Assembly (NCBI RefSeq): GCF_004023665.1
Contig: NZ_SAUF01000005.1
Span: forward strand, 186,001 to 250,000
Reading direction: 5' to 3'
From: Afifella aestuarii
Lineage (GTDB): Bacteria; Pseudomonadota; Alphaproteobacteria; Rhizobiales; Afifellaceae
Length of the DNA stretch: 64,000 bases
Shown: one piece after another, positions 35,307 through 44,349 of the stretch
Layout of the letters: each line of letters starts with the position of its first letter
How positions within the stretch are numbered: position 1 is the first letter of the stretch
Position numbers and translations under genes: made by a program
The notes under the pieces: model-generated
Told to the model about the DNA's origin: nothing
The model's database searches: none
What the model saw: the letters and a program-made list of their open reading frames with translations, nothing else

Positions 35307-36216
35307 TGTCGAACTGAACCCGCATGGCCTCCTTCACGCCACCGCTTTGATCGAGACAGCGGTGAATGACCGTGAGGTGCCAGCAATCGGGGCTCTCCTC
35401 GACTTCATGTAAGGCGTAGCCGCCCGATTTCGGTCCGTCGGAGGGGCCGCTGCTGCCGGCCGGCACGCCGATGACGGGAACCGTGCCATGCGGCCCGCGA
35501 ATGGCGGTCACAGCGCGGATATGATCATGCCCGTGGAGGACGAGTTCGGCACCGAAGCGCTCGACTGCGCGGCGCAACCTGTATCCATCCGTCAGTCGCC
35601 GAAGTGCCCGGCCTGGATCGATCAGCTTGGGTGGATGGTGCACCAGGATGACGCGGAAAAGCCTTTCGTCCCGGGCTTCCTGCAGCAGGGTTTCCAGGCG
35701 CGCCGTCTGTCTGCGGCCAAGGCGCCCAGTCGCCATGAACGGCGCCGAGGCGACCGCCGAGGACAGGCCGATGATGGCGACATTGCCCTTGCGCCGCATG
35801 AACGGGAAGATCGCCCGGTCGATATGTTCTGCGTCCTCCGTTTCATCGATGTCGCCGCGCATCCACGGCGCCCACAGCGCGCGGTAGCGATGGTGCGCGC
35901 GCGGCACATAGGCATCATGATTGCCCGGAATGGCCGTCACCTTCGCGGGCGGCCCAAGCGCCTGGAGCCACAGCCGCGCGTTCTCGAATTCCTGCCGAAG
36001 TGCGAGGTTGGTGAGATCGCCCGTGACCACGATATGGTCGGGATCGGCATCGACGATGTCGGTCGTGAGAAGGTCGAGACTGCCTTCCGTCATCGCCTGC
36101 TTGCGGTTCTGCCGCCAGTTGACGTAGCCGATGATGCGCTTGGAGGCGAGTTCGCGAAGACGAGGCTGCGGCAGGGCCGGCAGATGCACGTCGGAGATGT
36201 GCGCGAGGCGGAACAT
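35293..36216 (-). CDS. Calcineurin-like metallophosphoesterase
   Basis: This 307-residue cytoplasmic phosphoesterase carries the dinuclear metal motifs: AHISDVHLP at the N-terminus, VTGDLTN, AIPGNHDAY, VILVHHPP and LHGHDH. The overall type fits 3',5'-cyclic-nucleotide phosphodiesterases and general phosphoesterases. The substrate cannot be named. I start it at 36214-36216, where the metal-binding strand begins within five residues; longer readings only add unrelated sequence. It diverges from the NUDIX gene at 36309. Confidence 0.9.
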   Translation of the reverse strand: MFRLAHISDVHLPALPQPRLRELASKRIIGYVNWRQNRKQAMTEGSLDLLTTDIVDADPDHIVVTGDLTNLALRQEFENARLWLQALGPPAKVTAIPGNHDAYVPRAHHRYRALWAPWMRGDIDETEDAEHIDRAIFPFMRRKGNVAIIGLSSAVASAPFMATGRLGRRQTARLETLLQEARDERLFRVILVHHPPKLIDPGRALRRLTDGYRLRRAVERFGAELVLHGHDHIRAVTAIRGPHGTVPVIGVPAGSSGPSDGPKSGGYALHEVEESPDCWHLTVIHRCLDQSGGVKEAMRVQFDIKRP

Positions 36217-36308
36217 GATTTCGCCTATCGCGCTATGAGTGTCTGTGCAATGGCCTGGAACTTTGCCGCCGCCGGAAGCGGGTGCGACAGTCCTGAGAGG
36301 AGCTGACG

Positions 36309-36794
36309 ATGACGAAGCGACGCCTCCCACAGCTCAACGTAATCCAGCAGCTGGCCCAAAAAGTGTTGCTCACATATGGGCGCGTGTCGCGCGGTATGAC
36401 GCTCGGCGTGCGTGCCGCTATGATTGCCGATGGACATATCTTTCTCGTCCGGCACACCTACATGCCGGGCTGGTATCTGCCGGGCGGCGGCGTCGAATCG
36501 GGCGAAACGCTCCTTCAGGCCTTGACCCGGGAAGTGCGCGAGGAGGCGGGAGCGGAGCTCGACGGGCCCGCGGAGCTTTTCGGGATGTACCGCAATGCTC
36601 GAGCGCACCCGAACGATCATGTGGCGCTTTACGTCTGCCGCAGCTGGAAAGATCTCGGTGTCGATCCAAGGGGTGCTGAGATCGCAGACATCGGCACGTT
36701 TCCGTTGGACGATCTGCCGGACAACACGACGCCCGCCACCCGTGCACGCATTGCCGAAATGACAGGCGCCGTAGCGCCTGCGCAGGATTGGTGA
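36309..36794 (+). CDS. NUDIX hydrolase
   Basis: This 161-residue NUDIX protein has the box GGVESGETLLQALTREVREE with the REVREEAG core, which binds Mg and cleaves nucleoside diphosphates linked to another moiety. It sits behind WYLPGGG, typical of MutT/ADP-ribose-type members. The N-terminal ~35 residues (QQLAQKVLLTYGRVSRGM) are an extra helical part seen in a subset of alphaproteobacterial NUDIX proteins. The substrate is unknown. It is separated from the divergent phosphoesterase by 92 bp. Confidence 0.9.
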   Translation: MTKRRLPQLNVIQQLAQKVLLTYGRVSRGMTLGVRAAMIADGHIFLVRHTYMPGWYLPGGGVESGETLLQALTREVREEAGAELDGPAELFGMYRNARAHPNDHVALYVCRSWKDLGVDPRGAEIADIGTFPLDDLPDNTTPATRARIAEMTGAVAPAQDW

Positions 36795-36821
36795 GCCGAT
36801 AACGCGTCTTTGGGAAATGCG

Positions 36822-37817
36822 TCAGTCTTTCGGGATTCCTTCGCCGGGAAACCGGTCCCGATTATGCGGAGAATCGAGCACCAGAAGCGGTCCGAGCGGC
36901 ACGATGCGCGTCGGATTGATGTTGGCGTGGCTGTAATAATAGTGCCGCTTGATATGCGTGAAGTTGACCGTCTCTTTCACGCCGTGGATCTGATAAAGAT
37001 CCCGCAGATATCCCGACAGATTTGAATAGTCGGAAATGCGGCGCTTGTTGCACTTGAAGTGGCCGTAATAAACGGCGTCGAAGCGCACCAGCGTTGTAAA
37101 AAGCCGCCAATCGGCTTCCGTCAAGCGATCGCCAACAAGAAAGCGCTGGTCGTCAAGGCGCTGGTCGATCTCGTCGAGCGTGTTGAAGAGGGCCTTGTAG
37201 TTCTCTTCGTAAACCGACTGTTTGGTCGCAAAGCCCGCTTTGTAGACGCCGTTGTTGACGGTCTCGTAGACCTTCGCATTGATCTCATCGATCGCTGCGC
37301 GCTCGTTCTTCGGATAAAAATCGAGCTCGGCGCGGGCCCCGACACCGTCGAAGGCCGAATTGAACATGCGGATGATCTCAGCGGATTCGTTGGAGACGAT
37401 GGTCTCCTGTTCCTTGTCCCACAGGACTGGAACGGTGACGCGACCGCTGTAATCCGATTTCGCCTTCAGATAGACCTCATAGAGCCGCCTGAGGTCATAG
37501 AGGTGATCAGGATGCTCGTCGTCGAAGATCCAGCCTTCGGAGAGCATGAGCGGACTGACGATCGACACGCCGATCATGTCCGTCAGCCCCTTGAGGCGGC
37601 GGAAAATCAGCGTGCGGTGCGCCCACGGACAGGCGAGCGACACATAGAGATGATAGCGGCCGGGTTCGGCCTTGAAGCCGCCTTTGCCTGAGGGACCGGC
37701 TTCGCCATCGGGTGTCACCCAATTGCGGAAGATCGAAGCTTCACGCTCGAACTTTCCGCCGGTCTTCTCGGTGTCGTACCACTGGTCCTGCCAGACGCCG
37801 TCGACCAACAAACCCAT
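36822..37817 (-). CDS. Glutathionyl-hydroquinone reductase (GST family)
   Basis: This 331-residue protein has the size and layout of YqjG/PcpF-type enzymes, which reduce glutathionyl-hydroquinones. The catalytic cysteine C63 lies in SLACPWAHR, at the same number as in E. coli YqjG. NESAEIIRMFN binds glutathione, and LTEADWRLFTTLVRFDAVYY is the conserved C-terminal helix region. The ATG at 37815-37817 has GGGAGAAATTC upstream. It stands alone, convergent with the NUDIX gene. A 454-bp spacer upstream contains an imperfect dyad. Confidence 0.93.
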   Translation of the reverse strand: MGLLVDGVWQDQWYDTEKTGGKFEREASIFRNWVTPDGEAGPSGKGGFKAEPGRYHLYVSLACPWAHRTLIFRRLKGLTDMIGVSIVSPLMLSEGWIFDDEHPDHLYDLRRLYEVYLKAKSDYSGRVTVPVLWDKEQETIVSNESAEIIRMFNSAFDGVGARAELDFYPKNERAAIDEINAKVYETVNNGVYKAGFATKQSVYEENYKALFNTLDEIDQRLDDQRFLVGDRLTEADWRLFTTLVRFDAVYYGHFKCNKRRISDYSNLSGYLRDLYQIHGVKETVNFTHIKRHYYYSHANINPTRIVPLGPLLVLDSPHNRDRFPGEGIPKD

Positions 37818-38271
37818 GAATTTCTCCCGTTCCCCGCTATGGGGCATCTCTGCGTCTTAAAGAAGCTCGGCCGGATCGACCAGACGTGTTTGGCCATCGG
37901 CGCTGCCCAAACATGTGGTGCGGGGTCGGAAAGAAAAAGAGCTTAGTTGTCCTGACTGGCTGCCTGCGGCGGTTGTGCTTGCATGAGAAGTCGGAGGTCC
38001 GCTTCGGCTTTGCCGGCTCAGCCCGGACAGTGCGGCCGAAGGTTCGTTGTCTTTGAGGCTCGAAAACGCGGCGTTGCCCGCAGCAGCCCATTGCGAGAAC
38101 TCGTTGAAAGGGTGCGAGGCGTGTGATAGAGGGCGCGCCCATGTATCGGACCATGTATCGGACATCGAAGATTCTGCGCCTCCGATGAGGCTCGTTCCGC
38201 CGCTCAGGGAGCGGCGGTTTCACGCTGCGCGATGAGCCGCGGCCATCTTCCTTCGAAAGCCAGCTGAGCCC
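37818..38271. other. 454-bp gene-free spacer with a dyad and a 12-bp direct repeat
   Basis: No frame here has recognisable coding content. An inverted repeat ACGTGTTTGG/CCAAACATGT (37884-37893 and 37907-37916, one G-T pair) lies 67 bp upstream of the reductase start and could be a regulator site. CCATGTATCGGA is repeated directly at 38139-38150 and 38151-38162. The promoters for the flanking divergent genes must lie here but are not identifiable by eye. Confidence 0.4.
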
Positions 38272-38766
38272 ATGTCCGATATTTTGATCCGGCCCGAAGC
38301 GCCGGACGACGATCCTGCCATCTCAACCCTTGTTGCAAACGCCTTCGGGCCGGGCGCCTATGCGCGGGCTGCGTTTCGCGTGCGCGAGCAGGCGCCGCAC
38401 GATCCAGCCTTGTCATTCGTCGTCGATCTCGATGGAGAGCTCGCCGCTTCTGTCCGGTTGACCCCCATCGTCATCGGCTCGTGCGAAGGCAGGCTTCTTG
38501 GCCCCCTTGTGGTCGATCCGCCTTTGAAGAGCCGCGGTTATGGCAAGGCCCTCGTGCGCCACGCCTTGGCGGAGGCACGGGCCCGCGGTATCCGCTATGT
38601 GCTCCTGGTCGGTGATCCGCCCTATTACGGTCCGCTCGGTTTTGCGCCGCTGCCTCTGGGGCGGGTGAAGATGCCGGGACCGTGCGATCCTCGGCGGCTC
38701 CTGGTCGCGGAGCTGGAGGAAGGGATCGCGGCCTCTTTGGCGGGCATCGTCGTCGGACGGCCCTAA
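38272..38766 (+). CDS. GNAT-family N-acetyltransferase (YhbS-like)
   Basis: This 164-residue protein has a GNAT fold. The acetyl-CoA-binding loop is in LVVDPPLKSRGYGKALV (about 79-95), followed by ARGIRYVLLVGDPPYYGPLG and FAPLPLGRVKMPG, which match the YhbS subgroup. The acceptor amine is unknown. It ends in the hairpin that separates it from the convergent bacterioferritin gene. Confidence 0.88.
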   Translation: MSDILIRPEAPDDDPAISTLVANAFGPGAYARAAFRVREQAPHDPALSFVVDLDGELAASVRLTPIVIGSCEGRLLGPLVVDPPLKSRGYGKALVRHALAEARARGIRYVLLVGDPPYYGPLGFAPLPLGRVKMPGPCDPRRLLVAELEEGIAASLAGIVVGRP

Positions 38767-38792
38767 CACGCAGCACGCCTCAGCAAGCAAAA

Positions 38793-38818
38793 GCCCGCCC
38801 GCAATCTTGCGGACGGGC
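38793..38818. terminator. Probable bidirectional terminator
   Basis: GCCCGCCCGCA pairs with TGCGGACGGGC through two short stems with one C/A mismatch (38793-38818). AAAAG lies on the left, which gives a short U-run for minus-strand transcripts. The hairpin sits between the stops of the GNAT gene and the convergent bacterioferritin gene. Confidence 0.7.
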
Positions 38819-38853
38819 GATCGTTGAAAACTCTCAAAAATGACCGAGAGAGA

Positions 38854-39348
38854 TCAGTCGTCTTCTTCTTCCGCGGCGACCGAGGAGATCTGACGCGCGA
38901 GGTAAAGCTGCGTGCCCAGCATCTCCATCAGATCCTGCTGCTCTTCGACGAAGCCGACATGCTCCTCTTCGTCGCCGAGAATTGTCATGAACAGGTTGAA
39001 GCTGCCGATATCGCCAGCTTCCTGACATTCCTGCGCAGCCTTGCTGTAATAGTCGATCGCCTCTTGCTCCATCGCCGCTTGGGTCTTGAAGATATGGGCG
39101 ATGTCCTTCGGCTGATCGATCTTGTCGAGCGTATGGACGTCCGGCTTGCCCTCTAGGAAGAGGAGGCGGGTAAGGAAGAGATTGGCGTGCTCGCGCTCTT
39201 CGTCGATCTCTTCACGCATACGCTTTGCAAGGCGATCGACGCCCCAATCGTCCAGCTTGCGCTCCTGCAGGATGTAGGTGTTGACGGTGGTCAACTCCAT
39301 CGTGAGTGCGCGCTGGAGATGCTTCAGGGAAACGTCTGACCCTTTCAT
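38854..39348 (-). CDS. bfr: Bacterioferritin-type ferritin lacking the heme-ligand methionine
   Basis: This 164-residue four-helix iron-storage protein is collinear with E. coli bacterioferritin. The ferroxidase residues E18, Y25, E51, H54, E94, E127 and H130 all fall at the same numbers (ELTTVNTY, DEEREHANLF, DEEEHVGF). Position 52, the heme-axial Met in E. coli Bfr, is Arg here, so the 24-mer may bind no heme. The acidic C-terminus (AAEEEDD) is longer than usual. GAAAGGAATATTGCG precedes the ATG. No bacterioferritin-associated ferredoxin gene is adjacent. Confidence 0.92.
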   Translation of the reverse strand: MKGSDVSLKHLQRALTMELTTVNTYILQERKLDDWGVDRLAKRMREEIDEEREHANLFLTRLLFLEGKPDVHTLDKIDQPKDIAHIFKTQAAMEQEAIDYYSKAAQECQEAGDIGSFNLFMTILGDEEEHVGFVEEQQDLMEMLGTQLYLARQISSVAAEEEDD

Positions 39349-39475
39349 CGCAATATTCCTTTCATGTGCAAATTCTGGATGGCCGTAGGGGGTGAGGCAA
39401 GACCGAACTTAGGACGCTTCGCCGATCGGCCAACGTCGAACCGGCGGACCGCGACGATCTGAGCCAGTTTTTTCT

Positions 39476-41542
39476 TTAGCGTCCCTCGCGCCACCACAAT
39501 GAGGCAAAGACCCCGAGGAGAAGGGCAAGGCCCATCAAGCCGCTGAAGAGGGGCAGGCGGTCGACGCTCTTCAGGATCGTTGCGTCACTGCGCTTGAGGC
39601 CGATCCAACCGGAACCTGCGGCACTGGCCCGCCGAGAGACCGCGGCAATGCGGGGAATGTTGCCATTGTTGGAGGCGAGACGTACGACACCCCCGCCCGT
39701 CGCTTCGGCGATCGGGGCGAGCTTGTCCGGTGTGCTGACGACCTCCCGGAATTCCACGGGGTCTGCCACACCGATATGGGCAAGCGCACTCATCTTGCCG
39801 TCGCTGACCTTGTAGAGGCCAAGAGAGGCATTATCGATGCGCCCTCGCCAAAGACCGGGTTCCGCCTCACTCATGGGGACCGGATTGGTTTTGTCGTCCG
39901 GTCCCGTCGCCTTGATTTCGGGCTTCTCGGAACCGAGCGTCTGTCGCTCCACGACCAGGCTGTTGCCGTCCGCGCGCGCTGTCAGCGCTTCTTCTTCAAG
40001 CTCCGGTTCGCCCATCAGCCAGTGCACGATCCGTCTGAGGAGCGCGCCGTGCGGGCCTCCGCCCTCGAAGCCTCGCGCCCAGAGCCAGGCCTGATCGGAG
40101 AGAAGCATGGCGATACGCCCTTCGTTCTCATGTGCGAGAACCAGAAGCGGCTTGCCGTCCTGGCCTTTGAGGGCGACGTCGCCGGCCGTGACGTCCGTAT
40201 CGATGAGGCGGAACCAGCGGCTCCAGCTTGGCGGGGAGGTATCCCCGCCGGGCAGGTCGCGGGTCACGGGATGCTTGCGCCCGAGGTCGGTGATCTCCGC
40301 CCGATAAGGCGCCTCTGTCACGTTGCCGGTCGGGGCCGCCGGCAAAATGCCGCCGAGGGGCGTGGAATAAAGGCTCGCCGTCGAGGCGTAATCGGGCCCT
40401 GCCGCAATCAGCACCGCCCCGCCATCTCGCACATACCGAGCGATGTTGTCGAAGTAGAGGATCGGCAGGACACCGCGCCGCTGATAGCGGTCGAAGATGA
40501 TGAGATCGAATTCGTCGATCTTTTCCGCAAAGAGCTCGCGTGTCGGGAACGCGATCAACGACAATTCGTGGATAGGCGTCCCGTCCTGCTTTTCCGGTGG
40601 ACGCAGGATGGTGAAGTGGACGAGGTCGACGGCCGCGTCGGATTTCAGGACGTTGCGCCAAGTGCGCTCGCCGGCATGGGGCTCGCCGGAGACGAGAAGC
40701 ACTCGCAAATGCTCGCGCACCACGTCGATATCAGCGACGGCGACATTGTTGTCCGTGGTGAGTTCGCCCTCTGCCGGTTCGACCTCGAGTTCCACGATCG
40801 TGCGTCCCGCATGCTCGATCGGAAGGTCGATGACCTGATCTTCACCGACCACCGCCATGTCGGTCGCGACCTCGCGCCCATCGATGCGGAGCGTCACGCG
40901 CACAAGACTTCCCGGAGAAAGCCGTGGATCGATGACACGGTAGGTGATGGTCTGGTCTTCGCCCAAAATTGCAAAACGCGGCGCCCGTTCAAGCACGATG
41001 CGCCGGTCGTATTCGTCTTCCTCGCCGGTGATGAGCGCATGGACAGGAGCGTTGAAGCCGAGGCTTTCGGGAGACGAGGGGGTATCGTGGACGATGCCGT
41101 CCGTCACCATGATCGCGCCGCCGAGGCGATCGGGCGGCACGTCGTCGACCGCCTTGGAGAGAGCGCCGAAAAGCGCCGTGCCGCTGTCGTCCGGGGCGTC
41201 GCCGACATGGACTTCGCGCACTTCGAAGCCCGAGAGCGCGCCGATGCGCTCTTTGAGCTGCGCGACGGCCTGCTCGGTCTGCGCACGCCGCTCGCCGATC
41301 CCCTGGCTGCCGCTGTCGTCGACCACGACGGCCACGACAGACGGCAGGGGCTCGCGTTCCTCTCTCTCAAGGACTGGGTTTGTGAGAGCGAAGACGAGAA
41401 GTGCGCCGGCAAGAAGCCGCAAAAAGGCGCCCGACAGACGGCGAAACAAGACGTAGAGAGCGACGACGAGAAGAAGGCCGCCAAGCCCGCCAATGAGCCA
41501 CCAGGGCAGAAGGGGCTCGAGGTGAAAGACGAAATTGTTCAT
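39476..41542 (-). CDS. Membrane protein with von Willebrand A and glutamine-amidotransferase-like domains
   Basis: This 688-residue protein has two N-terminal membrane helices (about 10-60), then a VWA-like domain with an apparently complete metal site (VDDSGSQ for DxSxS; VTDGIVHD for the last Asp). A periplasmic middle follows, including a ThuA/GATase-like segment (FDLIIFDRYQRRGVLPILYF, then GGAVLIAAGPDYAS). A C-terminal membrane helix (about 662-682) closes it. It is the last gene of the moxR operon and overlaps its neighbour by ATGA. Proteins of this kind accompany MoxR ATPases in Bat-like systems that act in envelope stress or complex assembly. The exact role is unknown. Confidence 0.85.
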   Translation of the reverse strand: MNNFVFHLEPLLPWWLIGGLGGLLLVVALYVLFRRLSGAFLRLLAGALLVFALTNPVLEREEREPLPSVVAVVVDDSGSQGIGERRAQTEQAVAQLKERIGALSGFEVREVHVGDAPDDSGTALFGALSKAVDDVPPDRLGGAIMVTDGIVHDTPSSPESLGFNAPVHALITGEEDEYDRRIVLERAPRFAILGEDQTITYRVIDPRLSPGSLVRVTLRIDGREVATDMAVVGEDQVIDLPIEHAGRTIVELEVEPAEGELTTDNNVAVADIDVVREHLRVLLVSGEPHAGERTWRNVLKSDAAVDLVHFTILRPPEKQDGTPIHELSLIAFPTRELFAEKIDEFDLIIFDRYQRRGVLPILYFDNIARYVRDGGAVLIAAGPDYASTASLYSTPLGGILPAAPTGNVTEAPYRAEITDLGRKHPVTRDLPGGDTSPPSWSRWFRLIDTDVTAGDVALKGQDGKPLLVLAHENEGRIAMLLSDQAWLWARGFEGGGPHGALLRRIVHWLMGEPELEEEALTARADGNSLVVERQTLGSEKPEIKATGPDDKTNPVPMSEAEPGLWRGRIDNASLGLYKVSDGKMSALAHIGVADPVEFREVVSTPDKLAPIAEATGGGVVRLASNNGNIPRIAAVSRRASAAGSGWIGLKRSDATILKSVDRLPLFSGLMGLALLLGVFASLWWREGR

Positions 41543-44349
41543 TGGCCGAGGCGCTCCAAGAGCGCCGGGATGTGGACCTGATCGGCTTTGTAATTCCCGG
41601 TCAGCGTGTACATGACGATGTTGACGCCGGCGCGGAACGCCATTTCACGCTGGCGCTGGTCGCCGGGAATGGTCGGATAGAGAAAACTGTTGTCGGCTGA
41701 GATCGCCCAGGCTGCGGCAAAGTCGTTGCCCGTGATCAGGATCGGCGAGACACCGTCACCGCCGCGGGCCGGCCGTCCCGTATCGTCCGGCTGATCGGCG
41801 ATCGCCTCCACCCAGAGCTGCGACTGGTCCCAGCGGCCTGGAAACGTGCTGAGAAGATAAAAAGCCTTGGTCAGAACGTGGTCGGGCGGCACCGGCTGCA
41901 AGGCCGGCACGTCGATCTCGGACAGGATCTGCCGCAGGGCCTGCGTTTCCGGCGTGGCGCTGAGGGCCGAGTTTGGCATCGGATTGCCGGCGTCTCGCGT
42001 ATCGAAGAGGATCGTGCCGCCGTTCTGCATATAGGCATCGACCTTCGCCATCACCTCCGCCGAAGGCGGTGTCTGGCCCGCACTCATCGGCCAGTAGATG
42101 AGCGCGTAGAAGGAGAGCTCGTCGGTCGCGAGGTCGAGCCCAACCGGCTGCCCGGGTTCAAGCGCCGTCCGTCCAGCGAGGTATTCGGTCAGGCCTCTGA
42201 GCCCCGCCCGGCTGGTTTCGTCCACGAGCGTGTCGCCGGTGATGACGTAGGCGAGCCTGGTTTCGAGCGTGCCGGCAAGTGCATCTTCGGCCGAGACTTC
42301 CTGCGCGGAGACTTTGTTCGGTGCAGCGATCGCGACCAGGGCGGCAAGCGCGAGACCAGCGGTCACCGCGCGCCGGGGGACGAGGCGACCGGACAGCGCC
42401 AGGACCGCGAGACCGTCGAGCGCGGCAAGAAGGGCGGCAATGGCAAGTATCCACGGCCACAGGGGCTTCGCCCGTTCGGGTGTGAGCGAGCCGACACGCC
42501 CCGACCAGCCGATGGCGTTGGGATCGAGCGGGGTCAGATCCGTTTCGTCCGTCACCGTGTTCAGGGCGCGAATATCGCCACCGCGTTCGTAGAGGCCAGG
42601 GGGCGTGATGGCGCTGGCCGCTGCCGCGTCGATGTCCGCGACGAGAGCGGCTTTTGATCCCGGCGGGCGCAGGCGCCCGTAGCCATCCAGGACGGAGGCG
42701 GGCTTCCAGGGCGAACTGCGCGAAGGCGCGCGTGCGGGTGTCGGCGCGACCTCGCCGGAGGCCATATTCTCCGGCGGCAGGCGAACGGCAGGCTCGGCCG
42801 TATCGACGATCGCACGCAGCATGTCCACGAAGGCGCCGGAGATCGGCAGATTCGACCAGCGGGGATCTGCCGTTACATGGAAGAGGATGATGCGGCCCTG
42901 ACCGCGTGTGACGGCCGTGATGAGGGGTGTTCCATCGGAAAGCTCCGCCCAGGTCTCTGCCTGCGGCAGCGAGCGCGGTTCGGCCAGGATCTGGCGACGG
43001 ATGCGCACATCGGCCGGGATTTCGATGGCACGAAAGGGGCTCTCCGGTGAAAGCCGACCGATTGCCTGAGGTTCCTCCCAGGACAGCGAACCGCCGAGCG
43101 CGCGCTCGCCTTCGCGAAGTTCAACGGGCAGAAGCTCAGGATCGCTTGCGCCGATATTCGGGCTCGCGAAGCGCAGCAGCGTGCCACCGGCCGCAATCCA
43201 TCGGCGCAGCTTGTCGACGGTCTCCGGCGGCAGATTGCCTGTCTGGGTGAGGACGAGCACGGAGACGCCTGTGGTCAGAAGCTTGTCGATCGCCTGTGGC
43301 GAGGTTTCTCCGCTTTGCTCTTTGATGTCCGTATAAGGCGACAGAGCCCGCTCCACATAGGTGAGGGGGGCAAGAAGCGGTTGTGCCGCATCGCCCGCTT
43401 CTCCGGCGATCAGGCCGACGGCTTTGCGGCGCCAGCGTCCGTCGAGGAGTTGCACGGCACCCGCGCTCTCCGTGCCGATGATTTCAAACCGCGCGATTTC
43501 GTTGCGCATCTCCGTCGGAAGCTGAATTTCCACGTCCGTATCGGTGTTGGCTGCAAGGTTCGTCTCAGTGTCGACGAGACGGCGGCCTTCGCTGTCGAAG
43601 CCGGCGAGTGTGATGCCGGCGGCCGGCCCGATGCGGCTCACGCGCACGTCGGCGCGGTCTGCGGCGTTGCGGGGCGGACGCAGGACGGAGAGTGCGGCGG
43701 GCGCCGTAATGAGGAGCGGATCTGCATCGATGGTCTTAAGGGCCGCCGCGAAACTGCCGCCATCGCCGCCGTCGAGAACCGAGCCGATCCACACGACTTC
43801 CGCGGAGTTGGCCGGGAAGAGCTCGGCGAGTCTGTCCGCAAGTGCCTGACGGTTGGCGGGGAAGGGCTCGGGTTCGATCGCGGCAAGTCGTCTTGCCGCC
43901 TCGCTTGGGGAGGTCGGCGCGAGATTGGCGTTGGCCTCGCCGGCGCTTGCCGCGATGGCAACGGGGCGATCGCCACGTCCGGCCTCGTCGATCAGTCTGG
44001 CGGCGACGTCGCGGCGCGTCGCAAAGTCCTGAGCGCTGTCCCAGCCGTTGTCGAGGACGATGAGGAGCGGGCCTTCCCGGGTCTCTGCGAGATTGGCGGA
44101 GGGCTGCAGGGCAGGCCTCGCGAGAGCCAGGATGATGAGGGCAGCAAGCAAAAGCCGAAGCGCGGTCAACCACCACGGTGTGCGCCGCGGTGTCCGTTGC
44201 TCTTCCTGGATGCCGAAGAGAATGCGCGTCGGAGGAAAGATCTCCCGCGTCGGCCGCGGCGGCGTGAGGCGCAGGATGAACCACAAGAGCGGCAGCGCGG
44301 CGAACGCCGCAAGCATCCAGGGTGAGAGAAACGCGAAATTGGCGATCAT
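41539..44349 (-). CDS. DUF4159 protein with BatA-like N-terminal membrane domain
   Basis: This 936-residue protein starts with the BatA-type helix pair (FAFLSPWMLAAFAALPLLWF and a second helix near residues 60-78). A VWA-like domain follows whose metal motif is degenerate (VLDNGWDSA, no SxS). Then comes a long periplasmic-type region, a helix pair near residue 650-700 and a C-terminal DUF4159 domain (SFYALIYWPMSAGQTPPS, GGTILFDTRDAG). It overlaps both neighbours by ATGA, so it is translationally coupled in the moxR operon. The order is conserved in many alphaproteobacteria. The function is not established. Confidence 0.88.
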   Translation of the reverse strand: MIANFAFLSPWMLAAFAALPLLWFILRLTPPRPTREIFPPTRILFGIQEEQRTPRRTPWWLTALRLLLAALIILALARPALQPSANLAETREGPLLIVLDNGWDSAQDFATRRDVAARLIDEAGRGDRPVAIAASAGEANANLAPTSPSEAARRLAAIEPEPFPANRQALADRLAELFPANSAEVVWIGSVLDGGDGGSFAAALKTIDADPLLITAPAALSVLRPPRNAADRADVRVSRIGPAAGITLAGFDSEGRRLVDTETNLAANTDTDVEIQLPTEMRNEIARFEIIGTESAGAVQLLDGRWRRKAVGLIAGEAGDAAQPLLAPLTYVERALSPYTDIKEQSGETSPQAIDKLLTTGVSVLVLTQTGNLPPETVDKLRRWIAAGGTLLRFASPNIGASDPELLPVELREGERALGGSLSWEEPQAIGRLSPESPFRAIEIPADVRIRRQILAEPRSLPQAETWAELSDGTPLITAVTRGQGRIILFHVTADPRWSNLPISGAFVDMLRAIVDTAEPAVRLPPENMASGEVAPTPARAPSRSSPWKPASVLDGYGRLRPPGSKAALVADIDAAAASAITPPGLYERGGDIRALNTVTDETDLTPLDPNAIGWSGRVGSLTPERAKPLWPWILAIAALLAALDGLAVLALSGRLVPRRAVTAGLALAALVAIAAPNKVSAQEVSAEDALAGTLETRLAYVITGDTLVDETSRAGLRGLTEYLAGRTALEPGQPVGLDLATDELSFYALIYWPMSAGQTPPSAEVMAKVDAYMQNGGTILFDTRDAGNPMPNSALSATPETQALRQILSEIDVPALQPVPPDHVLTKAFYLLSTFPGRWDQSQLWVEAIADQPDDTGRPARGGDGVSPILITGNDFAAAWAISADNSFLYPTIPGDQRQREMAFRAGVNIVMYTLTGNYKADQVHIPALLERLGQ

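Noticed and set aside
38139-38162. Direct repeat of CCATGTATCGGA
   Set aside because: Only two 12-bp copies occur, in a non-coding spacer with no other structure. I record it but see no function.
39776-41581. A 601-codon open frame on the plus strand
   Set aside because: It is fully antisense to the VWA membrane protein gene, whose domains and membrane helices are clear. The frame has Arg/Asp/His-rich content with no domain, as expected of a GC-rich shadow.
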